This document shows positions 1 through 21,240 of a stretch of DNA of 64,000 bases, in pieces (position 1 is the stretch's first letter; the number at the start of each line of letters is the position of its first letter). The DNA is taken from NCBI GenBank assembly GCA_907165065.1, contig OU015524.1, positions 59,251,295 to 59,315,294 on the forward strand, read 5' to 3'. The notes beneath the pieces are model-generated. The model made no database searches, was not told where the DNA came from, and saw only the letters and a list, made by a program, of their open reading frames with translations. Made by a program: the position numbers and the translations under genes. The DNA is from Caprimulgus europaeus (taxonomy: Eukaryota > Chordata > Aves > Caprimulgiformes > Caprimulgidae).

Positions 1-523
1 GCTAAAAACAGTGTTGATAACACAGGGAAGTTTCAGTTACTGCTAAGCAGTGCTTACACCATGTCAAGCTCTTTTCTGCTTCTCGCCCCACCCCACCAGT
101 GAGTAGGCTGGAGATGCAGAAAAAGCTGGGAGGGGACACAGCTGACCCCAACTGACCAAAGTGATATTCCCTACGATATGACATTGTGCTCAGCAATAAA
201 GCTAGGGGGGAATCTGATGGGGGGGGGGCTGCTGCTCAGGAACTGTCTGGGCATCAGCCAGTTGGTGGAACAATTGTTTTCATTCGGATCCTTTGTCTTT
301 TTTGGGTTTTATCTTTCTTTCTCTTTGTTATTGATTCTCCTCCCGCCTTTTCCTTACAATTTTTTAATTTATTATTTCTTAGTTTAATACTCAAAACTGT
401 TTTTATCTGAACTCATGAGTTTTCTCACTTTTACCCTGCCTATTCTCTCCCCCATCCCACCAGGGAGGGGGAGAAATGTGAGTGAGCAGCTCAGTTCCCA
501 GCTGGGGTCAAACCACGACACTG
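1..523 (+). mobile_element. Avian endogenous-retrovirus LTR, solo, cut by window edge
   Basis: The block contains a region resembling a common avian LTR as I remember it: a run around 15-60 (TTGATAACACAG, TGCTAAGCAGTGCTTACACC), a 'GACCCCAACTGACCAAAG' run near 143-160, a CAATAAAGCT promoter/poly(A)-type box near 195, a T-rich stretch, a 'GAGTTTTCTCACTTTTACCCT' run near 417-437 and the terminal AACCACGACA near 514-523. The 5' end, expected to start TGTCCTGG, lies before the window. No gag, pol or env sequence follows and no primer-binding site is obvious, so it looks like a solo LTR in PEX3 intron 1, on the opposite strand to PEX3. The family assignment is from memory. Confidence 0.7.
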
Positions 524-1915
524 AAGTACAACACCGGGAACACCCAGGGTCTACAATACCCATATCCTGTGGAAGCAACACTTTGATTCCTCTGTTAACA
601 GTGAATTGAGACAGATGTGCTCTAATTTGTCTATTTATTCCTCTTTGGCTGTAGCATTGTATAGTCTCTTCCCATCTAAATGTAAATAATGGAAGTAGCT
701 TACAAAATCTGTGGGCTCTTAACCATTCATGGCAGCGGCCTCAGAACAGCAGGATGTTTCTCACATCACGTCAGTTACGGCTTTACCTCTCCCTCAGCCC
801 TTTCCTTTCTTCACAAGTGGAATGCAGGGATGAGCAGAAGGGTGAGATTGGTAACTAGGAGTCATCAAGTTTTCAGGAAACCTCTTTACAACCCTATGTA
901 CCCTTTACCTTCACTGCCAGAAGAAAAAGTTAAGGGAGAATTCTTTAGCTTTAAGAATTTCATTGTACAGAAATTGAGCTGATACACAGAAGCCTGCGTT
1001 CTTCCACAAGCCTTGCATCAGCTGACATAAAACTGTCCCTTTATGGTTGAAAACCATATCTAAAATAAAAAAGCGCTAAAGCCTTATTCTCCTGGTACCA
1101 CTAAGTCCCACCAAAACTTATTTAACATCCCTGCACTCACTCACAAACCAAGACTTCTTTGCTAAGCAGACAGACTTTCTGAACTGAAATGTTCTTTCTG
1201 CAAACCAAAGGTTGCAACAGATGAAATTGAGCAATAATTCATTCACCACTGAAATCAGAACCATACATTGCAGACACACCCTGAACTTGTTATTCCACTG
1301 CAACAAGATAATTCCAACAGTGAATCATTTTGTAATATCCATTGAAATCTGCCTTGAATGCTGAGAGCTGAGACAGAAACCACTTTAAGGTAAATTTACC
1401 TTGCCAGTAAGAACAAGTGAACATAACACATCCTTGCAGCTCCATGTTGATAGCTCTCTCTAAGTATTTCTAGTGGGTTTGATCTCAGAGCACTAGATTT
1501 AGCTTGCTTTAAGATATTCAAGTGGTTTTCAATATGCAATTTACTTTATATTGCTAAACGAATAAACTTCTGAAGAAAGGCTTTGTACAGCGTCTTTGCT
1601 AATTTGAGGTCTTCTCAACCCTGCTCTACGGTTAAGGAAAAATTATACCTATTTCAGTTGCTTTTCCCTCAATTTGAGCTCTTGTTTTGTATCTTCATAA
1701 GCAGAAAAATCTGTTGCAGTGTTGGGACTGACAGAAATTACACTAAGAATGACAGCCACTGATAACACACAAGGAATCCATCTCAGTGAAAAAAGGAAAG
1801 GCTACCAACCAACTCAGATTTTGGTGCAATAATTCTTCAGTAACATAACACTGATACAACATTGTATCAGTAATAATGTAAAGACTCTTCTGTACTGTCT
1901 AATGAATCATTAAGC
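524..1915. other. PEX3 intron 1 (part), no recognised feature
   Basis: AT-rich intronic sequence between the LTR and the CR1 tail. I see no PEX3 exon here on the minus strand: codons for the conserved segment after exon 1 (VYILGKYGQ-like) were looked for by eye and not found. Short ORFs on both strands resemble nothing I know. Confidence 0.5.
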
Positions 1916-2063
1916 CTCCTCCCTGGAAGTGTTCCAGGCCAGGTTGGATGAGGCTTTGAGCAACCTGGTCTAGTGGAAGGTGTCCCTGCTCATGGCAGGG
2001 GGGTTGGAACTAGATAAACTTTAAGGTCCCTTCCAACCCAAACCATTCTGGGATTCTATGATT
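1916..2063 (+). mobile_element. CR1 LINE 3' fragment
   Basis: This is a typical 5'-truncated chicken-repeat-1 tail in plus orientation: 'TCCAGGCCAGGTTGGATGAGG', then 'GAGCAACCTGGTCTAGTGG', then 'GGTCCCTTCCAACCCAAACC', ending 'GGGATTCTATGATT'. The closing ATTCTATGA is the CR1 3' end. It has no coding capacity and lies in PEX3 intron 1. Confidence 0.93.
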
Positions 2064-3985
2064 AAATATTCACATTAATCTCTGACCACATGCCAGGTAA
2101 AGCCTTAAAATCATTAACAAGGAAAATGGGACATCTCAGGGTTTAAGTTCTCCTTCACAGAAAATGCACCTACAACTCTTAAAAAAAAATCCAAATAAAA
2201 CCAGAGACCTGTAGATTCCAGTCTCTGGCATTAAATCAGCATATTTGGGACACTTTTCTTAAATGATTCTGGCACTTCCAAACATTCTGTGAAGACTGAA
2301 GAAGAAGTAAAAGCAGTGATGTAAAGTTGCATTCTACTTTTCAATGTTAGGCTGTATTTTTTGAAAGAGAACTCTTTGTGGATCTCAAGAGCTCTGATTC
2401 ACTGGTGGTGGCATTACCATAGCTCCTGGAGTTATTTTAAGGTCTGATCCATAACTAATACGTAGATGGCCAAAGCACTTAAGTTTCAGCTGCTGAACAG
2501 CTGTAGCACAGCACTCTGTGGTAAATCCCTCCATCTCCCAGGCTGCCCTAAAATACCATGGTGCAAGTTGCAGCTAACGACGTTTTCCTGCTTGTGGATG
2601 CCCTGACTTACTGCAGAGTCTCAAATACAAAAAAGCAATTTGCTACAGAGTCCTCAAATACAACACAGCCTGAGGAAACAGGTACTTGATCCACACTGGC
2701 ATAGTTCAACTTTCAATAAGAAGTTGAAACACTTGTAACAAGAGAAGCATCTTGGGGTTTTTTTTTGATTGGTCATACACTTAAAAATAATCAGGGACTA
2801 AAATAATTTAAAGTATACAGTCAGTAGCATTTTAGTGAAAGTGATGCTGAACTTAACATAAACAGCACCAATCATAAGGAAAAAGCTGCAGATTCAGTGA
2901 TATTAGGATGGTTGCAGGCTGGGGGAGGGCTGTTTATACATGATGAATTTATGATTTCAGGCTATGAAGACTACCAAGAGCCATAAGCTCCCCGATATCT
3001 GCTTTTCCAATTGGACATTGATCAATGTTTACTAGCTGAAACTGAGACAACTGATTTTTTACTATTCCCATTTGTCTGACCATCACTCACACAAAGACAG
3101 CTGAAAGGGAGGGGGAATGGCTTGTGGGTTACAGGCTGATATATTAAAGTAAATCTGTTTACTTAACGTGGTGGGCTGCAAGTGGTGGCTCAGAAACAGG
3201 TAAATATTCTGTTCTGCTGTACTTGTGGAGTCAGGAAACCTGCAGGTGAGGTAGTGACCTGGAGAATTGGCCTGATAAGCACTTCAGTAACCATCATCTA
3301 ACCTATTATCATGTATTAATTGTCGCTCTCTGAAAAAATGCAGAAGGAATTCATGCTGGAAGGATGCAGAAGACATAACAACCAAGGTAAGTAAGAAGTA
3401 TATACAATTCACCTTCACAAGAGACCGCACCTGAATACAAGACAAAATGTACTGCAAAAACCCTGTAGCTCTCAGAATATTTAACTGTTCAGGTAAATTA
3501 CAGTGGGTATAAACAGATACAAACTTTCCTTAGCAACTCTGTAGTATTTAATTCTGTGTCATTTGCATAAGATGTAAGTAGATATGGTAACTGAGTGTGC
3601 AAAGACACGGCTGTACCTCTGAGGAGTATCTAAGCTGCTCAGATATACACTTTATTATTAAACAGAAAGAAAGATCCAAGGTGTTCTTTTAAACCCAATT
3701 CCAACTAAAAATAATGCTATAACAACTCCAAGGAAAGGAAGGGCTTACCAGACCACAACCACCCTACAGGTTAGGCAAGGGCCTGAAGGGAGAACAAACA
3801 GCTTGAATAACGAATGCAAATCCTCCTCTCCAGTAAATCTCTGTGCCTGCAGTTGGTTTGTATTTGACAATTCACTTCAATGCACAAGGCACGTTTACAA
3901 ACACTGGCTTTCACCCTCTGTCCTAAAAATAATGACACAAACATCGCCCACACTCTGCACCGTTAAACGTTGTTTCAAGCCAACA
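2064..3985. other. PEX3 intron 1 (part), no recognised feature
   Basis: AT-rich sequence between the CR1 tail and the CpG island. No exon, RNA gene or further mobile element is recognised. The sequence turns sharply GC- and CpG-rich from about 3986. Confidence 0.5.
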
Positions 3986-4345
3986 CGAACACCCGCCGTC
4001 AGAACACCCAGGCGACCCGAGTCCCGGCGTTCCCGGACTCAGGGGACGAGGTGCAGACTTCCCCCCCCGGCCTGCGAAGGAAGTCCTCCCGCCACCTGGG
4101 CTCCCCCAGAGCCCTCCCTGGGCGGCGGGTGTGCTCTGGGGTGCCCGCAGCGAGACCAGCGACTGCCCCACGCCACCGCGGAGCTCCCGCCGCCGCAGCC
4201 CACCGCCCACAGCGGCGGCAGAACGAGGCGAGCCGGGCCCGCGGAACCGCCGGGCCGGTCAGGCCAGGCCAGCAGCGAGCTCGCCGGGCGGTAGGGGCGG
4301 ACCGGCGGGCAGACGAGCTTTCCGACCCGCGGGGACCCCGCCTGA

Positions 4346-14231
<9,886 letters not shown>

Positions 14232-15800
14232 CCCTACACTGATGGGGGACAGAAACTTACCAAAAAATGATATGTGAAGGTTTCTTCAGCATCCTTCTTT
14301 TTAAAAATGTACAGTCCAATGTTCTGTACAGAGTTTTTACTAATAGGATACTTACTACCTGTTCCTATGTTTCTATGTATGTGACTTCTTGTTATCACAT
14401 ATGACCAAGCAGAAGAATATGTATCTGTTTTTATATGGTTCAAGTTAACTTGTTCACAGTCGGACGGATCCATTAAAATCATGCCATTCATACAGCACAT
14501 TCTGGAATATTTTCCTTCCTCTGTCTGTGGAGAAGCATCTTGGTTTTTAATAGTAAATGATTACTTAGGTAAATCCAAGTAAATCTCTCAGAAGGTTACA
14601 TTTGTGAGACCTTCACAGTCCTTGTGTGTATATTTAATCAAAAGGCATGTAAGGAATTGTACAGACCTTGAAGATTTGAGGTAAATCTCAAAACCCTTGT
14701 CACGGTTCTTTGTTGTTTTTTACACCCCCTCTAGCACAAGCCAAATTTTCAAACATAACTTTGAAAGTCACGTACATATGTGGCCAGGTATACATGCAGA
14801 ACCACATGTCCCAGTTTGTGTGTGCTTACGCTTATTGCTACTAAGCATAGGCAAGCATCGCTTGGCTGCACAGCATCTTCATACAAAGTTATGGAGAAAC
14901 TCTCCACAACTCTATGTAGCCTGGCCACTCCTCTTGTGAGTATTAGCAAAGCTTTGTTGTTAAGAATCCGCTAAGAAGTTAAAAGTTGTTCTCAGCTACT
15001 AAATTATAGTAACTGAGCTGGGCAGGTGCATGTGAAAAGCAGGAAATGAAATTGGTAATAGTATGAAGAAAGTATCTTCCGAGATGTTTTATCTTTTCAT
15101 AGTGTTGGTTGGCTTCGCCATTTCCATGCACTTTGCTTGCTCATGCAGTAATTTATAATCCAGAAGAGGGCCTTACAGTTCCACTAATGAATGAAGAATA
15201 CAAGATTACAGTTCAATATTGATTGTATACTTCTTCGTGGATACTTATCTTAAGCATGAAACTGTTTGTAGTTTGTTTGGCTGATACTCAGAAATTTGAG
15301 AAATGCCTTGTATTTTTTAAATGTAAGAGAGTGATTAGAATTCTATGACTATAAAAACTGAATACAATTAAACCTTTTTGATATTCAAATCAATAATTTC
15401 AAAAGTGTTTTTAAAAGAACACTAAAAGCATTACTTTGTCACCATTGCTCCTAATAGCTTAGAAGTTGTATTTTGTGTATTTACTTGCTGTTTACAAAGT
15501 TACATGGGAAAGAAGCATTTTTTACCACAATAGCTATTTTCAGAGTTTAGAAATAGTATTCCTTTAACTTAAACTCTTTAACTGATGCCTGTGACCTGTC
15601 CTGTTCTCCTAACTATAACAGCACTCTCTGAGTCTTTTCCTTTCCATAATCAAAAGAAGTTACGACTGTTTATGGATTTTGTCAGCTTCAGAGCTGTGAG
15701 GGCTTCTGAACCAGACAGCTAAGTTGGAAAAGCTATTTAGGAAAAGACCATTTTTAATGACTATGATGGCTTTATTGGAAATAAATGGTCATACTTGTGG
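14232..15800 (+). other. ADAT2: ADAT2 3' UTR (putative extent)
   Basis: AT-rich sequence after the stop, without repeats. The first poly(A)-type signals I find are ATTAAA at 15367-15372 and AATAAA at 15780-15785. There is no AATAAA between the stop and 15780, so the UTR is either about 1.1-1.6 kb or uses a variant signal. Confidence 0.5.
15780..15785 (+). terminator. Candidate poly(A) signal AATAAA for ADAT2
   Basis: First canonical AATAAA downstream of the ADAT2 stop on the plus strand, followed by T/G-rich sequence (TGGTCATACTTGTGGTTATG). The weaker ATTAAA at 15367 is an alternative. Confidence 0.45.
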
Positions 15801-17459
15801 TTATGGTGTATGGCTGGGGATATAAGGTAGCTATTTATCTATATAGATACATACATTAACTTCTCAACTGGACCATAATTTTCTTACACCTCGAAGAAGT
15901 CACTGAAGTCCAAGTTAAAAGAAGATGTTAGACTCCTGGCTTGTCATTGACATCAGTGACCATAGGAATTGCAGCCTACATACTGTTTTGGACCAGGACC
16001 TAAATCTCTCAGCACCTGTTCTGCTGAGTGGCTAAGAATGCTTTCCTTCCCCACTGCCTTCTTTCAAAGAAAAATGTTGTTAGCATTTGGATATTGTGAC
16101 AGTAGGAGCCACGTAAATAAGTAGAAAGGTGACTGGTGGTAGGACAAAACACACTTTAAAAACTGTGTCTGATTCTGCAGTCCTTAAAAGTGGAAGAGGA
16201 ATATTTTTAACAGCATTTAGTGGTAACCTGTCACTTAGAAAACAGTTTAAGTCCAGCTGAAAGCGAAAGGAGACTGAAGAAGGTAACAAAAATAAAAAAT
16301 TATCTTAAGAGTGATCAAGGGTAATAATGTGCATCTTAGAAATGGGCATGAAAGAAGAATAGCATAGCAAGCTGAAAACTATTGTGTTAGAATAAGGTTC
16401 TAAAAGATGCTTCTGTTTACTATATAGTGTAATGTGTGAGGAAAAAAAACAGTCTAGTGTTTATTAAAGAGGCACATTTGGATGTGTGGGGGTTTTGGTG
16501 GGTTTTTTGTTTGGTTTGGGTTTTTTTTTTCAGTATAATGATTAGCTTGAGAAAAAACTGCTAAAAGATTAGACTGAAAGCAAAAATGTAGCCCATTCTC
16601 CTTAAAATCCTATTACTTATGTGAGTAAGAACAAATGCAGATACACAAGTATTTTTGTAAAAGAAATAAATTAACTCATGTTTGAAGACAAGCTGTTCAT
16701 CAGAGCCATGGCATGGCATCTCCACAGCTAGCATGTGCGTGGCTGTCTCCTCCCTCCCTGGAAACAGCCAGGCTCCCAGCAGGGTGGCAGCAGCTCTGGC
16801 TGCAGGAGCCCCCAGAGGCTGGTCCTGTTGGCCTCCACTTGCCGCTGCCCTCAGAGGTGTGCCTGGGGCTGTTGTCCCTGGTGTGTTGCAGCTCTTCCTA
16901 ACCATGAGTTTTGAGTTTGTCAGCGCTGTTTACAGTTGAATTCACAAACTCGGGCGCTCCTCAAGAAATTGGAGAGATCTGGGGCAGAAGGCTCTAGGTT
17001 CAGGCTCAGAGAAACATCTCCATGGTTAAGCTCAATGCAGGGGCTGGAAGAAGGTAGGAGGCAGCCACGACAGTTATAACCCAATGAACTGACCAGTTTC
17101 AGTGCTCCAGATCAGAAAGTGAACTTAACAAGAAAGCAAATTGGAGGATAGGGAAAGAAGAATGTCAGAAAAAGAACTGAACTGTTGCTGGAATGTTTAT
17201 TCAGCAGGAGGAGACAGTTGCTCCTGACTGTGGAGGCATAAGCTTGGTTTGTAACTGTTGCTACCAAATGAAATCCTGCAGCAAACCGCACCAGAGGCAT
17301 CCCAGGACTCAAGAGCTGATGGGTTTGCACAGCCTGGAAGAAGTGTTGCTGTCTGCTTGCTGGGGACCTAGGTCTCAGGCTTTGGCTCTAGCCCAAAAAG
17401 AGCGTCAAGGGCAACAACTTTAATTGTTACTGCCACCTGGAGAACTTGGAGCAGTGGTT
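15801..17459. other. Intergenic, no recognised feature
   Basis: AT-rich with a GC-richer patch at 16680-16900. No ORF with recognisable homology and no repeat I can name; poly-T/G-rich run at 16490-16535. Confidence 0.5.
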
Positions 17460-18440
17460 TATAAATTATGCTTTTCATTTTCCCAGTGCTTTTACTTATT
17501 TTTATCTATTTGTGTGTATGTTGCCACACAGCAGGCCTCAAGAGTAGCCATAAATATATTCAACTGGTTTATTTAAAGAAGTTGAAATGCTTAACATCAC
17601 CATTTTTCCCTTGCTGCTTGATAAGTAAATATGTAGGATTCAGTGGTACGTTTACCTTGGAGTGCATTTTTGCCAGTTCATCACAGGCAAACATGATTTT
17701 ATTTCAGCCTTTGGTTTGCTTGTCAATAGTCTGACATCAAAATATATTGAACCAGCTAGGAGGGCAAGGAAGCAAAACAACACGGCTTTGTCTCTGCTAA
17801 ACCGATTAGAATTGACAATCCAAGACTATAATAAATATGTCTTGTGACTTGCACACTAGAGAGCCTGAATTTAAATTATAGCTTTGGGTTTTGAAATGCT
17901 CACTGATCCATTCCATTCCCATTAAGAGCGCCTTCCGCTCTGCGAAATTAAGTGATATCTTTACATGACAGTTTAATTTAATTAATTTGTTTTTCGATAT
18001 GTACATCTATTGAGTTTCTCCATTAAGCTTTTGAAATGTCGGTAGGTCCTATGCATTAATGTAAAAGCGCCATGGCCCATAATTACCTTTGGCAGGCTTA
18101 GGGCACTGATAAAAAGATTATATTTTTAAAAACTAAAGTCTTCAAACTTCCCCAGTGCTTGGCAGGAAATCTATTTCTGTGTTTTATTTGGAGCAAGGCT
18201 GAGGAGCCTGCAGCCAACAGCTCCAGTGTAGGCAGTAACTGTTACATTTTAGAAGAAAATACATTTGACACTAAATGAGGGAAGGGGAGAGGAAGACAAT
18301 TAGTGCGAGAGTACTAAAAGCAGCTGTTTATTTGTTTTGCCTTGTGGCTGCCAATATATACTCTTATCATTAAGCTGCATCTAGAAACGGAGTATTTTCT
18401 ATGAACTTACTTTGCAAAACACGGATCTTTGTCTTTTTAA
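17460..18440. promoter_or_regulatory. Possible conserved non-coding element cluster
   Basis: Repeat-free, moderately AT-rich sequence with several homeodomain-type cores (TTTAATTTAATTAATTTG near 17970, CATAATTACC near 18078), a CCATGGCCC palindrome-like core near 18070 and few low-complexity runs. This texture is typical of vertebrate enhancers. There is no direct proof of conservation from one sequence. Confidence 0.3.
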
Positions 18441-20879
18441 GGGGCTGCCCCAAAGTGAGTTTATCTTCCTTTTTCACAATAGCTCTGTGCTAGCCAAGAA
18501 TGCTGGATTCTCCCCTTGCCTCCTCCTGTCTCCTTTCTAAAAATGAACTTTTCAGGGAAATAAGGAATTCAGAGAAGTTTGAAGGAGAGCAGATGGCCAG
18601 CAGTGATCCAATAGGATGTAAAACTTCAGTTAGGTAGTCACTTGGCAGGGAAGTACAAGTGAGCCTGTGATGTTTCCATAGTGATGTTTTCACATGGTGC
18701 CTTCCTTTTGTCTTTTAAAAAGTCTGTGTGGTTAAAAAAAAAAAAAACAACATAAAACAAAAAACAGGGGCTGGGGAAAGTGGTGTATAAAATAAAGCAA
18801 AGACCTCTGTAGACCTGAACATTTAGCATGTTTTAATTAACTCTGCCCTTCCCAGGGGCAGTGACTTGGGCTGGTTGCTGCTTTCTGGCTGAGGAGCGAT
18901 GCAGTGACCTCAGCCAGGGTTGCCCTCACCAGCCTCAGCTGCTGTGGCACTTGTGGGGGCCATGCCCATTGCTGGATAAAGCAGGGACAGCTTCTGAAAT
19001 GGAGAAGTGACTCAGATTGTAGTGCTCTTGGAGGGGAAATTGCCTGGCCACTGATTTTTGTGGTGTCAGGACTTCATATTTACATACAGGAGAAGGTTTG
19101 TTGGGGGCACTTTAACCTTCGGAGCTTTCTCTGTGTTCAAGGAGACAGTGTAATAAAAATTGACACTCCCTATGGCTTTGATTCCTACCTTCTCTTTTGA
19201 AGTCTGAGAGGTAACCATTGCAGTCACATTAATTTGTGAGGATATAAACAACTGCCATTATCTGTGCAGCCATATTGTGCAAGAGAAACAAGATTTGTAG
19301 GGAGAGGCAATATCTTTTATTAAGCCAAATGATACAGTCAGAAAAAAATGGGCAAGCTTTTCAACAACCAGCTGTGGGGACACCAAGTTCGAAAGCTTAC
19401 CAGCTTTTTCCACACAGCTAATATAACTAAAACAAAAATAAGTAAGTACATTTTTGTATATACCATCTCCCTGCAAACCTTCCTTTTCTTGGAAAAAAAA
19501 AAATCTTGACAAATTTGAGCAGGAAAAAAAGGTTGTAGGAGGCTGGACTCGTGGTAAACTCTGCTCCTAACTCCCCAGCAGAGCCCCTCTGCACAGACGT
19601 GTCAGCACAAGTGCCAACACTTTGCTAGGACCCAGTGCAATTTTCCCTCCCCAACAGCCTGACTGCAGCAGCTCGGTTACTGAGCCCTTCACCCTCCAGC
19701 AGGGAGACTCCCCTGAGAAGAAGCAGCTTCCTAGCAGGAGTGCTGTGGGGTAGAGGGAGAGTGGTTCATGTTACCTGTGGTTTAGAAATCACAGCATGAA
19801 CTCCCCTGAATGCTGTGGTACAAGCAAATGAGGTCAGTTTAGCCTGGGAACAAAATTACCTAGCTGCCCTCCTGTGCTCTGCCCTCACCCCTACACTCAG
19901 AGCTCCCCAGCAGGAAACCATCCGCTTGCATAGCAGCCAGCCTAACCCTGACCCTGGAGACAGCAAACACTTTATTTTTTAAAATAAATTAATTTTCTTA
20001 TTCTCTGCAACTTCTTTCCAGTCATACTGTGCAGCACTTGTACTGTCAGCACCAGCCTGAATGAATCCTTCAAAGCTCTACCTGGTTAGGGCACTTTTTA
20101 GTATTGAAATATGTTCAGCCTGTCAGGATGCTCAAGCTGCCAGTGACAATGGGGAGGGCTGAAAGCTCTCAGCCATGGACCTAACAAAACCTTGATTACT
20201 TACAATGGCAGGCACTTCAGTGGCATTTCCACCACAGGGAAAAGCTGGCAACGTGGGGGTGGGCAGCTGCAGCTTGAGGAGGTTCAGCCTGTGGATTTAC
20301 AGAGTCCTGACGGTGGTGCAGTGCCACAGAGGGCAGTGAGGGAATGCCATTGCAATGGGCTGGAGCTGGGCCAAGTGGAAGCAGCTCAGACTCATCCCTT
20401 TTCCATCTTTCCCTTAACCCTGTGCTGTGGCTGTTTCCTCAGTGCTCACTCACTTCACTTTGTTGTACTGAAAGTTTATTCAGTTCGTTCCTGCAGGTCT
20501 TTGTCAAGGTCAGGCGAGTCTTTAATCCTCTTTCATACCCTGTGGCAGAGCTACAGAGCACAGGTCCCATTTGGAACCACCTGCCTGTCCATTCCAGACT
20601 TGAGAGCACCGTTGGGCAGCGCTGTGCAGCAGCCATCAGCGCTTGCCTGTGCACTGAGGCTGTCGTTACAAACCTAATTCCAAGATATCTTTGCCTCGGC
20701 CTGTGCCAAGCTCAACCCGGCTGTACTGATAAATGTACCTCCCTGCTGATCTCATCTGGCATCTTTTCATTGTGTGCCCTCTTTTCCCCCCTGCTGCCCC
20801 CCGAAAGCAGCGAGGAGCTGTGCAACGGAGCTGAGGAGCAGCAGCAGTGAGGAGCCTCTGCCCTCCTGCATTTCTGCCG
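18441..20879. other. Intergenic, no recognised feature
   Basis: Mixed composition with an A-run near 18732-18745. Open frames at 20192-20850 overlap each other in two frames, lack homology I know and have no splice-site context suggesting exons. Confidence 0.45.
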
Positions 20880-21240
20880 CTCCAGCCAGAGTAACGCCAG
20901 CTACCAAGGAGGAATAACCCACAAAGAGCCTAATGAAACAGCAGTCTGGCATTAAGATGTGTATATAGCTGCCATTTGTTAAATTGACAGATGACACTTG
21001 GAACATGCAGCCTCTCTTCATTTTTTAAAGCTAAATACTCTCTTGAAATAAGTCTTTGCCATCAGTTTTAAAACCAATTGCCAGCCCAGGCAGGGCCAGC
21101 TGTGCTTTTACACATTTTCTGGGCAGAAGGGCAGATACCTAGCAGCTATAAGATTATTTTTGCAATGAACTGGACAGTTAATGAACAATAAACAATTACC
21201 TGCCTCTCAGATTACCTTGGACTCTACCTTGATTTTTTTC
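20880..21240. promoter_or_regulatory. Possible conserved non-coding element
   Basis: Repeat-free stretch with TGACAGATGACA (TALE/Meis-like core) near 20984, an AATAAACAATTACC run near 21187 (forkhead-like TAAACA beside an AATTA core) and balanced composition. Suggestive only. Confidence 0.22.

Noticed and set aside
20192-20850. Overlapping 161- and 168-codon frames
   Set aside because: Two frames open over the same DNA suggest composition rather than selection; no homology known to me.
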